From Streptomyces leeuwenhoekii (GTDB lineage: Bacteria > Actinomycetota > Actinomycetes > Streptomycetales > Streptomycetaceae), in the NCBI RefSeq assembly GCF_001013905.1, contig NZ_LN831790.1, forward strand, positions 2,680,001 to 2,744,000: a DNA stretch of 64,000 nucleotides, given 5' to 3'. The position numbers and the translations under genes are program-made. The notes below the pieces were generated by a model. The model made no database searches and was not told the DNA's origin. It was given only the letters and a program-made list of their open reading frames with translations. Position 1 is the stretch's first letter. Each line of letters starts with the position of its first letter. Positions 1 to 11,133 of this stretch are shown here, one piece after another.

Positions 1-580
1 CGCGCAGCGCGGCGCGCAGCAGGCGGGCGGTGGCCGCGCGGTGACGGCGGAAGGCGTAGCGGGAGACCCCGCGGCCGCGGTCGCGCTGCCCGGCCAGCGC
101 CTCGTCGGGGGTGACGTCGAGCAGCAGCAGGTGCAGCGCGCCGCCCCGGCGCCGGGCCTCGCGGGCCAGCCAGGCGCGCACCCACGCCTGGGTGCCGCAG
201 TCGTGCACCACCACTCCCCCGCCGGAGCGCAGCGCGCGGTGCAGCCCGGCGTAGTGGGCGAGGCGGACCAGGGGGCGGTAGACGGCGTAGGGCAGGAAGC
301 GGGGCATGCGGTGGTCCCAGCGGTCGCGGGTGTCCTGGGAATCCACCCGCCGGCCGCGCACGGTGCGGCGCATCAGCGTGGACTTGCCGCTGCCGGGCAG
401 GCCGGCGACCACGACGAGGTCGCGGGGGCCGAAGAGAAGGGCGTGCGGGCTGCGGCCCGCCCGGTCGCGCAGATCGCGGACCACCGGCGCGGGCAGCGGG
501 CCGCACGCCTCCCGGGCGGGGGAGGGCTGTCCGGGCAGCGCGAGTCCCGAGGTCGTGGCGTACGCCGTGGTCCTGTTCAC
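1..580 (-). CDS. P-loop AAA-type ATPase/kinase-like protein, 3' end off the window
   Basis: The gene runs leftward off the window, so only about 193 N-terminal residues are seen. Start chosen at a GTG (580) preceded by an AGGGGAGA-type ribosome site. Around residue 55 there is a clean Walker A motif (GLPGSGKST) after a hydrophobic beta strand (DLVVVAGL), followed by a region rich in R/H and then a strand ending in LLLLDVTPDEAL, which fits a small AAA/zeta-toxin-like nucleotide-binding fold. Proteins of this kind bind ATP and may phosphorylate a small substrate, but no substrate can be read from the sequence. It is divergent from the glycine riboswitch/gcvT unit, sharing about 185 bases of upstream DNA with it. 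The missing C-terminus prevents a finer call. Confidence 0.75.
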   Translation of the reverse strand, partial: MNRTTAYATTSGLALPGQPSPAREACGPLPAPVVRDLRDRAGRSPHALLFGPRDLVVVAGLPGSGKSTLMRRTVRGRRVDSQDTRDRWDHRMPRFLPYAVYRPLVRLAHYAGLHRALRSGGGVVVHDCGTQAWVRAWLAREARRRGGALHLLLLDVTPDEALAGQRDRGRGVSRYAFRRHRAATARLLRAALR

Positions 581-764
581 CGTGATCGTCTCCCCTGGGG
601 CGGTTCACGAGTTCCCTCCCCCTCGAGTGTAAAGAGAAGGTAATCAGCCGTTCTCGCAATTTCGTGCGCGTAGTGCCACAGGCCGGTTACAGATGGCGGC
701 CTGCCGTGATCGGGCGAGGCGTGCAATGATGTGCGCGCCAACTGCATACCGGCCGTTTGAATCC

Positions 765-967
765 GCGCGGGAGAGTTCCCAGCCACGCTGGGGCGCCGAA
801 GGAGCAAGTCCCTCCCTTGAATCTCTCAGGCCCCGTTACCGCGCGGGCGAGGCACATCTGAAAAGCGGGCCGCTGTCCCAGCGGCTCCACCCAAGGTGCA
901 AGCCATGGTCGCCGCCGCGCGCGGGTGTCATGGCGAACCTCTCAGGTTCCGATGACAGATGGGGAGG
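765..967 (+). promoter_or_regulatory. Tandem glycine riboswitch upstream of gcvT
   Basis: Two glycine-aptamer signatures follow each other. The first has GGAGAG near 770, GCGCCGAAGGAGCAAG near 793 and AATCTCTCAGGC near 820. The second has CCAAGGTGCAAGCC near 891 and CCTCTCAGGTTCCGATGACAG near 938. These are the conserved J3/3a and 3' strand motifs of the glycine riboswitch (gcvT RNA). Directly 3' of the second aptamer, GGGGAGG (961-967) can pair with CCTCCCCC about 10 bases later. That pyrimidine tract could instead mask the GGGAG ribosome site of gcvT near 1024, so control could be transcriptional or translational. Known members switch glycine catabolism on when glycine is abundant; the neighbouring genes agree with this. 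Confidence 0.9.
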
Positions 968-1039
968 ACCTTCCTCGCCCTCCCCCACGCCCGGCTTCGC
1001 TCGCGCGGGGGGCCCATCGCCCTGGGAGACGACCGACCG

Positions 1040-2173
<1,134 letters not shown>

Positions 2174-2287
2174 CCACCGGGCGGCACCGGCCGCCGCGCG
2201 TGACACCGCGCACATTCCCGCTGGTCACAGCGGTTCCAGTAGTCCCCCCGTCACCAGCAGTCCCCCGCGTACAGGAGAATTCAGGCC

Positions 2288-2665
2288 ATGAGCAACCCCC
2301 AGAAGCTGCGCTACAGCAAGGAGCACGAGTGGCTGTCGGCCGCCGAGGACGGCGTCTCGACGGTCGGCATCACGGAGCACGCGGCCAACGCGCTCGGTGA
2401 CGTCGTGTTCGTCCAGCTCCCCGAGGTCGGCGACACCGTCTCCGCGGGTGAGACCTGCGGCGAGCTGGAGTCGACCAAGTCGGTGTCGGACCTGTACTCC
2501 CCCGTCTCCGGTGAGGTCACCGAGATCAACGAGGACGTCGTCAACGACCCGTCGCTGGTGAACTCCGCGCCCTTCGAGGGCGGCTGGCTGTTCAAGGTGC
2601 GCGTCGCCGAGGAGCCGGCCGACCTGCTCTCCGCGGACGAGTACACCGCCTTCGTCGCCGGCTGA
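2288..2665 (+). CDS. gcvH: Glycine cleavage system H protein
   Basis: 125-residue lipoyl carrier protein that shuttles the aminomethyl group between the P and T proteins. The lipoylation hairpin [19 protein letters not shown] is intact, with the modified lysine at about residue 64. The N-terminal KEHEWL segment and the C-terminal GGWLFKV region are typical. A strong site (AGGAGAATTC) precedes the ATG. It is followed by glyA with a 15-base gap and is probably cotranscribed with gcvT under riboswitch control. Confidence 0.97.
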   Translation: MSNPQKLRYSKEHEWLSAAEDGVSTVGITEHAANALGDVVFVQLPEVGDTVSAGETCGELESTKSVSDLYSPVSGEVTEINEDVVNDPSLVNSAPFEGGWLFKVRVAEEPADLLSADEYTAFVAG

Positions 2666-2680
2666 GGGGTCGTGGACCGC

Positions 2681-3943
<1,263 letters not shown>

Positions 3944-3953
3944 GACCGGCAAT

Positions 3954-4010
3954 GGGGCCGGACCTTCCGGTCCCCGGGCGCCGTGCCCGCCACGAGCGGG
4001 CGCGGCGCCC
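3954..4010 (+). terminator. Two consecutive strong hairpins between glyA and sdaA
   Basis: The first hairpin pairs GGGGCCGGA (3954-3962) with TCCGG-T-CCCC (3966-3975) with one bulged base. The second pairs GGGCGCCGTGCCCGC (3976-3990) with GCGGGCGCGGCGCCC (3996-4010) across a 5-base loop with a single wobble. There is no T-tract, which is common for Streptomyces terminators. This could end the gcvT-gcvH-glyA transcript or attenuate transcription into sdaA. Which of these it does is not decidable from sequence. Confidence 0.55.
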
Positions 4011-4046
4011 GCCCCCTGTGCACCACCCCCGTCTTGAGGAGTTCCC

Positions 4047-5414
4047 GTGGCCATCTCGGTCTTCGACCTGTTCTCGATCGGCATCGGCCCGTCCAGCTCC
4101 CACACGGTCGGCCCGATGCGCGCGGCGCGCATGTTCGCCCGGCGGCTGCGCAACGAGGGCCTGACGGACTCCGTCGCCACCGTGCGCGCGGAGCTGTACG
4201 GCTCGCTGGGCGCGACCGGCCACGGCCACGGCACGCCCAAGGCGGTGCTGCTCGGGCTGGAGGGCGACTCGCCGCGCACGGTGGACGTGGAGACGGCCGA
4301 CGAACGGGTGGAGGCGATCAAGGCCGGCGGCCGTCTGAACCTCCTCGGGGAGCGGGAGATCGCCTTCGACTTCGACGCGGACATGGTCCTGCACCGCCGC
4401 AAGGCCCTCCCCTACCACGCCAACGGCATGACCCTGTGGGCGTACGACGCCTCCGGGGCCGAGCTGCTGGCCAAGACGTACTACTCGGTGGGCGGCGGCT
4501 TCGTCGTCGACGAGGACGCGGTGGGCGCGGACCGCATCAAGCTGGACGACACGGTGCTGAAGTACCCCTTCCGCACGGGCGACGAGCTGCTGCGCCTGAC
4601 CCGGGAGACGGGCCTGTCCATCTCCGCCCTGATGCTGGAGAACGAGCGCGCCTGGCGCACCGAGGAGGAGATCCGCGCCGGCCTGCTGGAGATCTGGGGG
4701 GTGATGCGCCAGTGCGTGGACCGCGGCATGTCCCGCGAGGGCATCCTGCCGGGCGGTCTGAAGGTGCGCCGCCGGGCCGCGAACACCGCGCGCAAGCTGC
4801 GCTCGGAGGGCGACCCCAAGGCCCTCGCGATGGAGTGGATCACCCTCTACGCGATGGCGGTGAACGAGGAGAACGCGGCGGGCGGCCGGGTCGTCACCGC
4901 CCCGACCAACGGAGCGGCCGGCATCATCCCGGCGGTCCTGCACTACTACATGAACTTCGTGCCCGGCGCGGACGAGGAGGGCGTGGTCCGCTTCCTGCTG
5001 GCGGCCGGCGCCATCGGCATGCTCTTCAAGGAGAACGCCTCCATCTCCGGTGCCGAGGTCGGCTGCCAGGGCGAGGTCGGCTCGGCCTGCTCGATGGCGG
5101 CGGGGGCGCTGGCCGAGGTGCTGGGCGGCAGCCCCGAGCAGGTGGAGAACGCCGCCGAGATCGGCATGGAGCACAATCTCGGCCTGACCTGCGACCCGGT
5201 CGGCGGTCTGGTCCAGATCCCGTGCATCGAGCGCAACGGCATGGCCGCGGTCAAGGCGGTCACGGCGGCGCGGATGGCGATGCGCGGCGACGGCACCCAC
5301 AAGGTGTCGCTGGACAAGGTCATCAAGACCATGAAGGACACCGGTGCCGACATGTCGGTGAAGTACAAGGAGACGGCGCGGGGCGGGCTCGCGGTCAACA
5401 TCATCGAATGCTGA
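4047..5414 (+). CDS. sdaA: L-serine dehydratase, single-chain iron-sulfur type
   Basis: 455-residue enzyme that deaminates L-serine to pyruvate and ammonia, completing a glycine to serine to pyruvate route with the upstream genes. The N-terminal beta domain begins [17 protein letters not shown], typical of the class. The alpha domain contains [17 protein letters not shown] and the cysteine-bearing segments [14 protein letters not shown] and [18 protein letters not shown], which supply ligands for the [4Fe-4S] cluster. The GTG at 4047 has a GAGGAG site 7 bases upstream. It is separated from glyA by about 100 bases with two hairpins, so it may be regulated separately. Confidence 0.95.
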   Translation: MAISVFDLFSIGIGPSSSHTVGPMRAARMFARRLRNEGLTDSVATVRAELYGSLGATGHGHGTPKAVLLGLEGDSPRTVDVETADERVEAIKAGGRLNLLGEREIAFDFDADMVLHRRKALPYHANGMTLWAYDASGAELLAKTYYSVGGGFVVDEDAVGADRIKLDDTVLKYPFRTGDELLRLTRETGLSISALMLENERAWRTEEEIRAGLLEIWGVMRQCVDRGMSREGILPGGLKVRRRAANTARKLRSEGDPKALAMEWITLYAMAVNEENAAGGRVVTAPTNGAAGIIPAVLHYYMNFVPGADEEGVVRFLLAAGAIGMLFKENASISGAEVGCQGEVGSACSMAAGALAEVLGGSPEQVENAAEIGMEHNLGLTCDPVGGLVQIPCIERNGMAAVKAVTAARMAMRGDGTHKVSLDKVIKTMKDTGADMSVKYKETARGGLAVNIIEC

Positions 5415-5537
5415 CCGCGCGCCGCTGGACCACCGGAGCCAACCAGTGAACGGATGATTCCGCTCAGTGGCGGATCGATCGGGCGACTCCGGGGCATAAC
5501 CAACTCCCAGCCGGTTCGGTCCCTTTCGGGAGTCCTC

Positions 5538-6095
5538 ATGCTGCACGGCATCGATGTGAGCGCCTATCAGTCCTCCTCGTACGACACCGACGGACTCTCC
5601 TTCGTCTTCGTCAAGGCGACGGAGGGCCGCTCCTACGTCAACCCCAGACTCGGTGAGCAGACCCAACGGGGCCGGAACGCCGGGCTGGTGGTCGGCTTCT
5701 ACCACTTCCTGTGGCCGGGCAACCTGGCCGCCCAGGCCGAGTACTTCGTCGGCAAGGCCCCCGTCAAGGCGGGTGACCTCCTCGCCGTCGACTGGGAGAG
5801 GACCAGCGAGGGCACGTACGCGACCAACTCCGAGAAGGACCAGTTCATCAAGAAGGTGAAGGCGCTGCGGCCGGACAACCGGGTGGTCCTCTACTGCAAC
5901 CGGGACTTCTGGCTGAACGTCGACACCACGTCCTATGCCGGGGACGCCCTGTGGATCGCCGACTACGTGACCGCGGGCAAGCCCCGGATCCAGGCCACCT
6001 GGCGCTTCCACCAGTACACCAGCGACCCGCTGGACAAGAACGTCGCCGACTTCGGGAGCAAGGCGGCGCTGCGGGAGTGGGCCGGGGGCGCCTGA
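5538..6095 (+). CDS. Glycoside hydrolase family 25 (lysozyme-like) protein
   Basis: 185-residue protein consisting of a single GH25 muramidase fold. It starts HGIDVSAYQ, the usual first strand, followed by FVFVKATEG, VGFYHF, the acidic pair DWER (equivalent to the catalytic DxE of the family) and WIADYV near the C-terminus. The family cleaves beta-1,4 bonds between MurNAc and GlcNAc. No signal peptide is present at the ATG chosen (5538, with CGGGAG upstream), so it is either cytoplasmic or exported by a non-classical route. It lies alone, convergent with the exporter gene at the left edge of the biosynthetic cluster. Confidence 0.85.
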   Translation: MLHGIDVSAYQSSSYDTDGLSFVFVKATEGRSYVNPRLGEQTQRGRNAGLVVGFYHFLWPGNLAAQAEYFVGKAPVKAGDLLAVDWERTSEGTYATNSEKDQFIKKVKALRPDNRVVLYCNRDFWLNVDTTSYAGDALWIADYVTAGKPRIQATWRFHQYTSDPLDKNVADFGSKAALREWAGGA

Positions 6096-6177
6096 CGGCT
6101 CCCCGGGCCCGGACCGCCGCGGCGCGGCGGCCTTCTCTTCCGCCGGCGGGCGCGGCCCGGTCCGCGGGCGGCGGCGG

Positions 6178-7392
6178 TCAGCGGCCGGTCTCCGCGCCCG
6201 TCCGCGCGGGCCCGGCCCCGGCGGATTCGGCCCCGGCGGGTTGGGCCACCGCCGCGCTCCGGCGGCGGAAGCGCAGTTCGGCCGCCACGGCGAGCAGGGA
6301 GACCAGCGCCGCCTGCACCAGCAGCCCGTCGCGGTCCAGGTGGTCCAGGAGCACGCCTCCCGTGGCACCGCCGAGTGCGGCACCGACGTAGATCACGGAG
6401 CTGTTCATGGACACGGCCAGGGGACCGGCGGGGCCCGCGAGCCGCAGCAGGCGGTGCTGCTGGGGCGCCGCGTACATCCACCCGGCGGCCCCCCACACGA
6501 CCATGGTGACCAGGGCGCCCGGGAAGGACCCCGCGAGCCAGGGCATGGCCAGGAAGGTGGCGGCCATCCCGGCCATGGAGACGAGCACCAGATGGCGGCC
6601 GCCGGGCCGGTCCAGGCAGGCGCCCGCCACGCCGTTGCCGGCCAGCCCGCCCAGTCCGAAGGCGAGCAGCAGCACCGCGAGCAGGCTGCCGTCCCCCGCG
6701 GTGGCGTCGCCGAAGACGGCGCCCGCGTAGGTCAGGACGGAGTACTCGGCCAGCACGGCCAGGACGGTGATCAGCAGGACGCCGCGGACGCCGGGCCCGC
6801 GCAGGGCCCGGAGACGCTCCCGGACACCGGTCACGGACGGTTTCGCGTCCGTGCCGCGCATACCGGCCACCAGCCCGGCCGCCACGGCGGCCGTCCCGCA
6901 CGCGAGGACGACGAGGGTGGGGCGCCAGCCGAACTGCGCCGCGGCCCAGGTGCCGGCCGGGACACCGGCCACCGAGCCCGCCACCATGCCGCCGGTGACC
7001 AGCGCCAGCGCCCGGCCCTGCCGGTCCCCCGGCACCAGCGAGGCCGCGAGCGCCGCGGCGTGCGGGGTGAACTGGCTGGCCCCCGCGGCGACCAGCACCC
7101 GGCCGGACAGCGCCAGGGGCAGCGAGTCCGCCCACGCGCACACCAGATTGCCGAGGGCGACGGCCAGCAGAGCCGCCGTCAGCCGGGCCCGGGACGCCCA
7201 CCGGCCGGTCACCCCGGCCAGCAGTGGCCCGAGGACGGCGTACCCGATCGAGAAGACCGTCATCAACTGGCCAGCGGCGGACAGGGAGACGTCGAGCGAA
7301 CCGGCGATCCCCGGCAGCATCCCGGCGATGACGAAGACGTCGGTTCCGATGAAGAACGTTCCGGCGGCGAGCAGGTACAACCGCGAAGACAT
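6178..7392 (-). CDS. MFS drug-efflux-type transporter
   Basis: 404-residue 12-helix major facilitator of the DHA1 drug/arabinose-efflux type. The first helix (LYLLAAGTFFIGTDVFVIAG) and the loop VLGPLLAGVTGRWASR (motif A equivalent) are typical. It would use the proton gradient to expel a small molecule. ATG at 7392 has a very strong GAGGAGGAG site. The thioesterase gene ends 10 bases upstream, and the A-PCP gene overlaps that, so the three form one operon. This points to export of, or self-resistance to, the cluster product. Confidence 0.88.
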   Translation of the reverse strand: MSSRLYLLAAGTFFIGTDVFVIAGMLPGIAGSLDVSLSAAGQLMTVFSIGYAVLGPLLAGVTGRWASRARLTAALLAVALGNLVCAWADSLPLALSGRVLVAAGASQFTPHAAALAASLVPGDRQGRALALVTGGMVAGSVAGVPAGTWAAAQFGWRPTLVVLACGTAAVAAGLVAGMRGTDAKPSVTGVRERLRALRGPGVRGVLLITVLAVLAEYSVLTYAGAVFGDATAGDGSLLAVLLLAFGLGGLAGNGVAGACLDRPGGRHLVLVSMAGMAATFLAMPWLAGSFPGALVTMVVWGAAGWMYAAPQQHRLLRLAGPAGPLAVSMNSSVIYVGAALGGATGGVLLDHLDRDGLLVQAALVSLLAVAAELRFRRRSAAVAQPAGAESAGAGPARTGAETGR

Positions 7393-7402
7393 GCGCTCCT
7401 CC

Positions 7403-8197
7403 TCACCCTCGCCCGGCGGCCGACCCGGCGGCGGGGGCGGCACCGGTCATGCCGAGCACCGCCTCGCGCACCGCGCCGGTCACGGCGGGCGGGAAGCCGT
7501 CGAGGTAGAAGTGACCGCCGGGGAAGCCGCGCAGCGAGAACGACGCCGTGGTGTGACCGGACCAGGCGCGTACCTCGTCGGCGTCGATTTCGTCGTCGAG
7601 CCCGGTGAAGGCGGCCAGCGGACACGACAGGCGCACGGGCACGGAGCCGGGGCGGTAGCCGCGCACCGCCCGGTAGTCGCCGCGCAGGACGGACAGGACC
7701 AGGGCCCGCACCTCCGCGTCGGCCAGGATCTCCGGGTCGGTGCCGCCCAGCCGCAGCAGTTCCTCGGCCGCCGCCGTGTCGTCGGCGAGTTCCCGGGCCG
7801 CGGCGGCGCACCGGTGGGGCGCGCTCATCCCCGACACCACGAGCCCGGCGGGCGTGCGGCCGTGACGGTGCTCCAGGCGCGCCGCCACCTCGAAGGCGAT
7901 CAGCGCGCCCATGCTGTGCCCGAACAGGACGGGAGGCGGTCCGGACCGTCGCGCGAGCAGCGCGGCGACGGTGTCGGCCAGCACCGTCAGGTCCGTGACG
8001 GCCGGTTCACCTAGGCGGTCCTGCCGTCCGGGGTACTGCACGCCCGTGACCCGCACGGCCGGGGCCAGCGCCGCGGAGAGGCGGTGGTAGTACCCGGCCG
8101 CACCGCCGGCGTGCGGGAAGCACACCAGCGGCCGGGCGTGGTCCGGTGAGGGGTGGAAGACCCGGAACCATCTGGCGTGTTCGCGGGAGTCGGTCAT
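7403..8197 (-). CDS. Type II (editing) thioesterase
   Basis: 264-residue alpha/beta hydrolase of the external thioesterase family (GrsT/RifR-like), which removes stalled or wrong acyl groups from carrier domains. Seen: the CFPHAGG start strand, VQYPGRQDR, the nucleophile elbow GHSMGA with Ser95, the LDDEID acid region and the GGHFYL histidine. Its ATG overlaps the stop of the A-PCP gene (ATGA), so the two are translationally coupled. The PGRQDR and GGHFYL motifs separate it from product-releasing type I domains. Confidence 0.93.
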   Translation of the reverse strand: MTDSREHARWFRVFHPSPDHARPLVCFPHAGGAAGYYHRLSAALAPAVRVTGVQYPGRQDRLGEPAVTDLTVLADTVAALLARRSGPPPVLFGHSMGALIAFEVAARLEHRHGRTPAGLVVSGMSAPHRCAAAARELADDTAAAEELLRLGGTDPEILADAEVRALVLSVLRGDYRAVRGYRPGSVPVRLSCPLAAFTGLDDEIDADEVRAWSGHTTASFSLRGFPGGHFYLDGFPPAVTGAVREAVLGMTGAAPAAGSAAGRG

Positions 8198-10176
8198 GCC
8201 GCCGTCCGTTCGCCGATCAGCGCGGCCACGGCGTCGACCGTGGGCTCGCGGAGGAACTCCTCGATGGAGATGCGTACGCGGAACCGGGAGTGCAGCCGGG
8301 TCACCACCAGGGCCGCCGAGAGTGACGTACCGCCCAGGGCCGCGAAGTGCCGGGTGGGATCGATGTCCGTGACGCCCAGGACACCCGACCAGACGGCCGC
8401 GACCGCGCCGCGCAGATCACCGTCCGGTGCGCTCGCGGCCGCTTCCGGCGCGGTCACCGGAGCGGGGAGGCGGCGGCGGTCGATCTTGCCGTTGGGCGAC
8501 AGGGGCAGTGCCGCGGCCTCGACGACGTGGTGCGGGACCATGTGCCCGGGCAGCAGCCGGGCGAGGTGGTCGCGCAGTTCGTCCGGGTCGGCCTTGTGGC
8601 CGGGGGCCGCCACGACGTGCGCGACGAGCTGCCGTTCCTCGCCCTCGGGGGGCGTCCAGGCGGCCACCGCACACTCGCGCACGGCCGGATGGCGGGCGAG
8701 CGCCGCCTCGATCTCGCCGGGCTCCACGCGGTAGCCGCGGATCTTCACCTGGTCGTCGACGCGGCCCGCGTAGGAGAACAGCCCGTCGGAGCCCCGGGTG
8801 ACCCGGTCGCCCGTACGGTACATGCGCACCGGGCGCCGCCCGGCGGCAGCGGTGTCGGCGGCAGCGGTGCCTGACATGTGTGCGGTGCCCGGACCGCGTT
8901 CGGCATCCGCGGTGTGCGCGATGTGCGCGGTGTCCGGACCGTGTTCGGCGGCCGCTGCTTCCTCGGCGCCGAGGTGCGGGAAGCGCTCGGCGGTCAGGCC
9001 GGGGTCGCCGAGGTACCCGTGGGCGAGGCCGACGCCCCCGAGCCACAGCTCGCCGCTCTCCGGGTCCCCGGTCTCCCCGGGCACCGGCCGGATCAGGGCC
9101 CGGAAGCCGGGCAGCGGGCGGCCGATCGGGGGGCGTTCGGGCCAGGTGCGGGGCGGTCCCGGGAGGGTGTGGGCGAGGGCGACGTGGGTCTCGGCCGGCC
9201 CGTAGTGGTTGTGCAGCCGGGCCCGGGGCAACCGGGCGAACAGGTCACGGACGGCGGGGGTGACGTGCAGCGCCTCACCGGCGGCGGCCACCTCGCGAAG
9301 CGAGGCGGGCAGGATGCCGAACTCGCGGGTGAGTTCGGCCATCCGGCGCAGGGCCACGGGCGGGACGAAGAGACGCTCGATCTCCCAGTCGGCGCACAGC
9401 TCCCAGATCCGCTGGAGGTCGCCGCGCTGTTCGTCGGCCGGCACGAACAGGCAGCCCCCGCTGCACCAGGTGGTGAACACCTCCTGGACGAAGACGTCGA
9501 AGCCGAGCGGCGCGAACATCAGCGTGCGCAGCGGCTCGGCGGACGTGCTCGCCAGCGTCCAGGCGACGAGGTTGTCCAGGCAGCGGTGGGGCATCGCGAC
9601 GGCCTTCGGGCTGCCCGTCGAACCGGAGGTGAACACCAGATACGCGGTGTCCTCCGGGCCCGCCGGCGGCCCGGAAGGGGCGGGATCCGGCCCGGCGGGA
9701 ACGGGGTCCGGACCGGCGGAGACGGGGTCCGGACCGGCGGAGACGGGGTCCGGACCGGGACCGGGGTCCGCGGGCTCCGCTCCGGCCTCGGGGCCGAGCT
9801 CCAGGACCCGGGGGCCGTCCGCGAGGGCGGGGGGCACGACGCCGGGGGCGGTGAGGGCGAAGCGCGCCCGGCTGTTCCGCCACATGTGGCCGAGGCGCTC
9901 GGCCGGGTAGCGGGGGTCGACCACGCAGAAGGCGCCGCCCGCGCGCAGCACGGCCAGGACGGCCGTCGCGAGGGCGAGTCCGCGCGGCGCCTGCACCAGC
10001 ACCACGTCACCGGTGCGCAGTCCCGCCCGCGTCAGCCGCGTGGCAAGGGCCGCGGAACGGCGGTCCAGTCCGGCGTAGTCGAGTCGTCCGTCCGCAGCGA
10101 CCACCGCGAGGTCCCGCGGTCGGCGTCGCACCCGCTCGGTGAAAAGGTCCATGACCCGCTTCGGGATCTGCTGCAT
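8194..10176 (-). CDS. Free-standing NRPS adenylation-carrier protein (A-PCP)
   Basis: 660-residue protein with an adenylation domain (about 1-575) and a carrier domain whose core is ALGGTSLS near the C-terminus. Core motifs: YLVFTSGSTGSPK (about 180-190), FDVFVQEVF, NHYGPAETH, YRTGD, DDQVKIRGYRVEPGE and NGKIDRR. By eye the specificity positions read D-V-Q-V-A-A-H-V-A-K, which resembles proline-type codes. Two unusual inserts are present: a GPDPV-type heptad repeat at about residues 131-175, before core A3, and an Ala/His/Thr-rich insert after FPHLGAEEAAAAE, between cores A6 and A7. There is no condensation domain, so it should load the starter residue or act in trans. Start taken at the ATG 10176, with GGGGAG upstream; an upstream ATG at 10235 lacks a site. 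Confidence 0.92.
   Translation of the reverse strand: MQQIPKRVMDLFTERVRRRPRDLAVVAADGRLDYAGLDRRSAALATRLTRAGLRTGDVVLVQAPRGLALATAVLAVLRAGGAFCVVDPRYPAERLGHMWRNSRARFALTAPGVVPPALADGPRVLELGPEAGAEPADPGPGPDPVSAGPDPVSAGPDPVPAGPDPAPSGPPAGPEDTAYLVFTSGSTGSPKAVAMPHRCLDNLVAWTLASTSAEPLRTLMFAPLGFDVFVQEVFTTWCSGGCLFVPADEQRGDLQRIWELCADWEIERLFVPPVALRRMAELTREFGILPASLREVAAAGEALHVTPAVRDLFARLPRARLHNHYGPAETHVALAHTLPGPPRTWPERPPIGRPLPGFRALIRPVPGETGDPESGELWLGGVGLAHGYLGDPGLTAERFPHLGAEEAAAAEHGPDTAHIAHTADAERGPGTAHMSGTAAADTAAAGRRPVRMYRTGDRVTRGSDGLFSYAGRVDDQVKIRGYRVEPGEIEAALARHPAVRECAVAAWTPPEGEERQLVAHVVAAPGHKADPDELRDHLARLLPGHMVPHHVVEAAALPLSPNGKIDRRRLPAPVTAPEAAASAPDGDLRGAVAAVWSGVLGVTDIDPTRHFAALGGTSLSAALVVTRLHSRFRVRISIEEFLREPTVDAVAALIGERTAA
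9681..9770 (-). repeat. In-frame 21-base tandem repeats inside the adenylation domain
   Basis: A GGACCGGCGGAGACGGGGTCC-like unit is repeated about four times with small changes. In the protein this gives successive (V/S)AGPDPV heptads between adenylation cores A2 and A3, where the fold normally has a short surface loop. The reading frame is kept, so this is an expanded flexible loop rather than damage. Confidence 0.75.
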
Positions 10177-10366
10177 GTGACTGAGGACTCCCCCCGGCTT
10201 CCGCACGGCCACTTCGAGCGGACCAGACGATGTCATGATCGCGAAGTCGGCGCCATCCGTCTTCCAGAATGCGGACACGGGATTTTCAGAGCGCGCCAAG
10301 ATCGTTAATTTCGTGGCGGCTTGCCGCAGACCCGCTACAAATCCGCCCGAGCACAGGACGATTGGC
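10177..10366. promoter_or_regulatory. Divergent promoter region between A-PCP and methyltransferase genes
   Basis: This 190-base gap separates two oppositely transcribed blocks and must carry their start signals. The part at 10240-10330 is noticeably richer in A/T than its surroundings (GATTTTCAGAGCG, AAGATCGTTAATTTCG). I did not find a convincing consensus promoter or a perfect dyad in it. Confidence 0.5.
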
Positions 10367-11119
10367 GTGGAATCCACAGCACAGCTCTATCTGGACCTCA
10401 TGAAGAAGGTCCTGGCGAACACCATTTACGAAGACCCACCGATCCCGGCGAGCTGGGCTCCCGCGGTCGAATACGACGAACTCAACCGCCGCCTCGGCGT
10501 CGACTGGCCGAGCGTGGCACACACCATGATCGGAATCCGGCGCCTGGAGAACGTCGAGCACTGCGTGCGCACGGTCCTGGAGGAGGGGATACCGGGCGAT
10601 CTGATCGAGACCGGCGTGTGGCGCGGTGGTACCTGCATCTTCATGCGGGCCATCCTCAAGGCCCACGGCGTGCGGGACCGGCAGGTGTGGGTGGCCGACT
10701 CCTTCCAGGGCATGCCGAGCGCCGACTCCTCGACGCATCCGGGGGACCGAGAGCTGGCCTCGGACCGCTACAACGACCTGATCGCGACCGATCTGCCGAC
10801 CGTGCGGGGCAACTTCGAACGCTACGGCCTCCTCGACGAGCAGGTGCGTTTCCTGCCGGGCTGGTTCCGCGACACGCTGCCCACCGCCCCGATCGACCGG
10901 CTGGCCGTGCTGCGCCTGGACAGCGATCTCTACGAATCGACGATGGACACGCTGGTTCACCTCTACCCCAAGCTCTCGCCGGGCGGCTTCGTGATCATCG
11001 ACGACTACCACATCCCCGTGTGCGCGGAGGCGGTGCACGACTGGCGCGCCCGCTTCGGGGTCGACGACCCGATCGAGGACATCGACGGTCTCGGCGCCTT
11101 CTGGCGCCGCAGCGGCTGA
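10367..11119 (+). CDS. TylF/MycF-type SAM-dependent O-methyltransferase
   Basis: 250-residue member of the macrocin O-methyltransferase family (PF05711), normal full length. SAM-binding segment: ETGVWRGGTCIFMRAIL. Further family signatures are WVADSFQGMP, LRLDSDLYESTM and FVIIDDYH; the acidic residues in the last two bind the divalent metal. Relatives methylate sugar or other secondary hydroxyls, and the related CmcI modifies a cephem. Here there are no sugar genes, so the likely target is a hydroxyl put on the peptide-polyketide by the LLM domain or FAD enzyme (inference). Start at GTG 10367 with an AGGA site about 10 bases upstream. The NRPS gene follows after 14 bases. Confidence 0.9.
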   Translation: MESTAQLYLDLMKKVLANTIYEDPPIPASWAPAVEYDELNRRLGVDWPSVAHTMIGIRRLENVEHCVRTVLEEGIPGDLIETGVWRGGTCIFMRAILKAHGVRDRQVWVADSFQGMPSADSSTHPGDRELASDRYNDLIATDLPTVRGNFERYGLLDEQVRFLPGWFRDTLPTAPIDRLAVLRLDSDLYESTMDTLVHLYPKLSPGGFVIIDDYHIPVCAEAVHDWRARFGVDDPIEDIDGLGAFWRRSG

Positions 11120-11133
11120 AGGAGAACGGCGCA

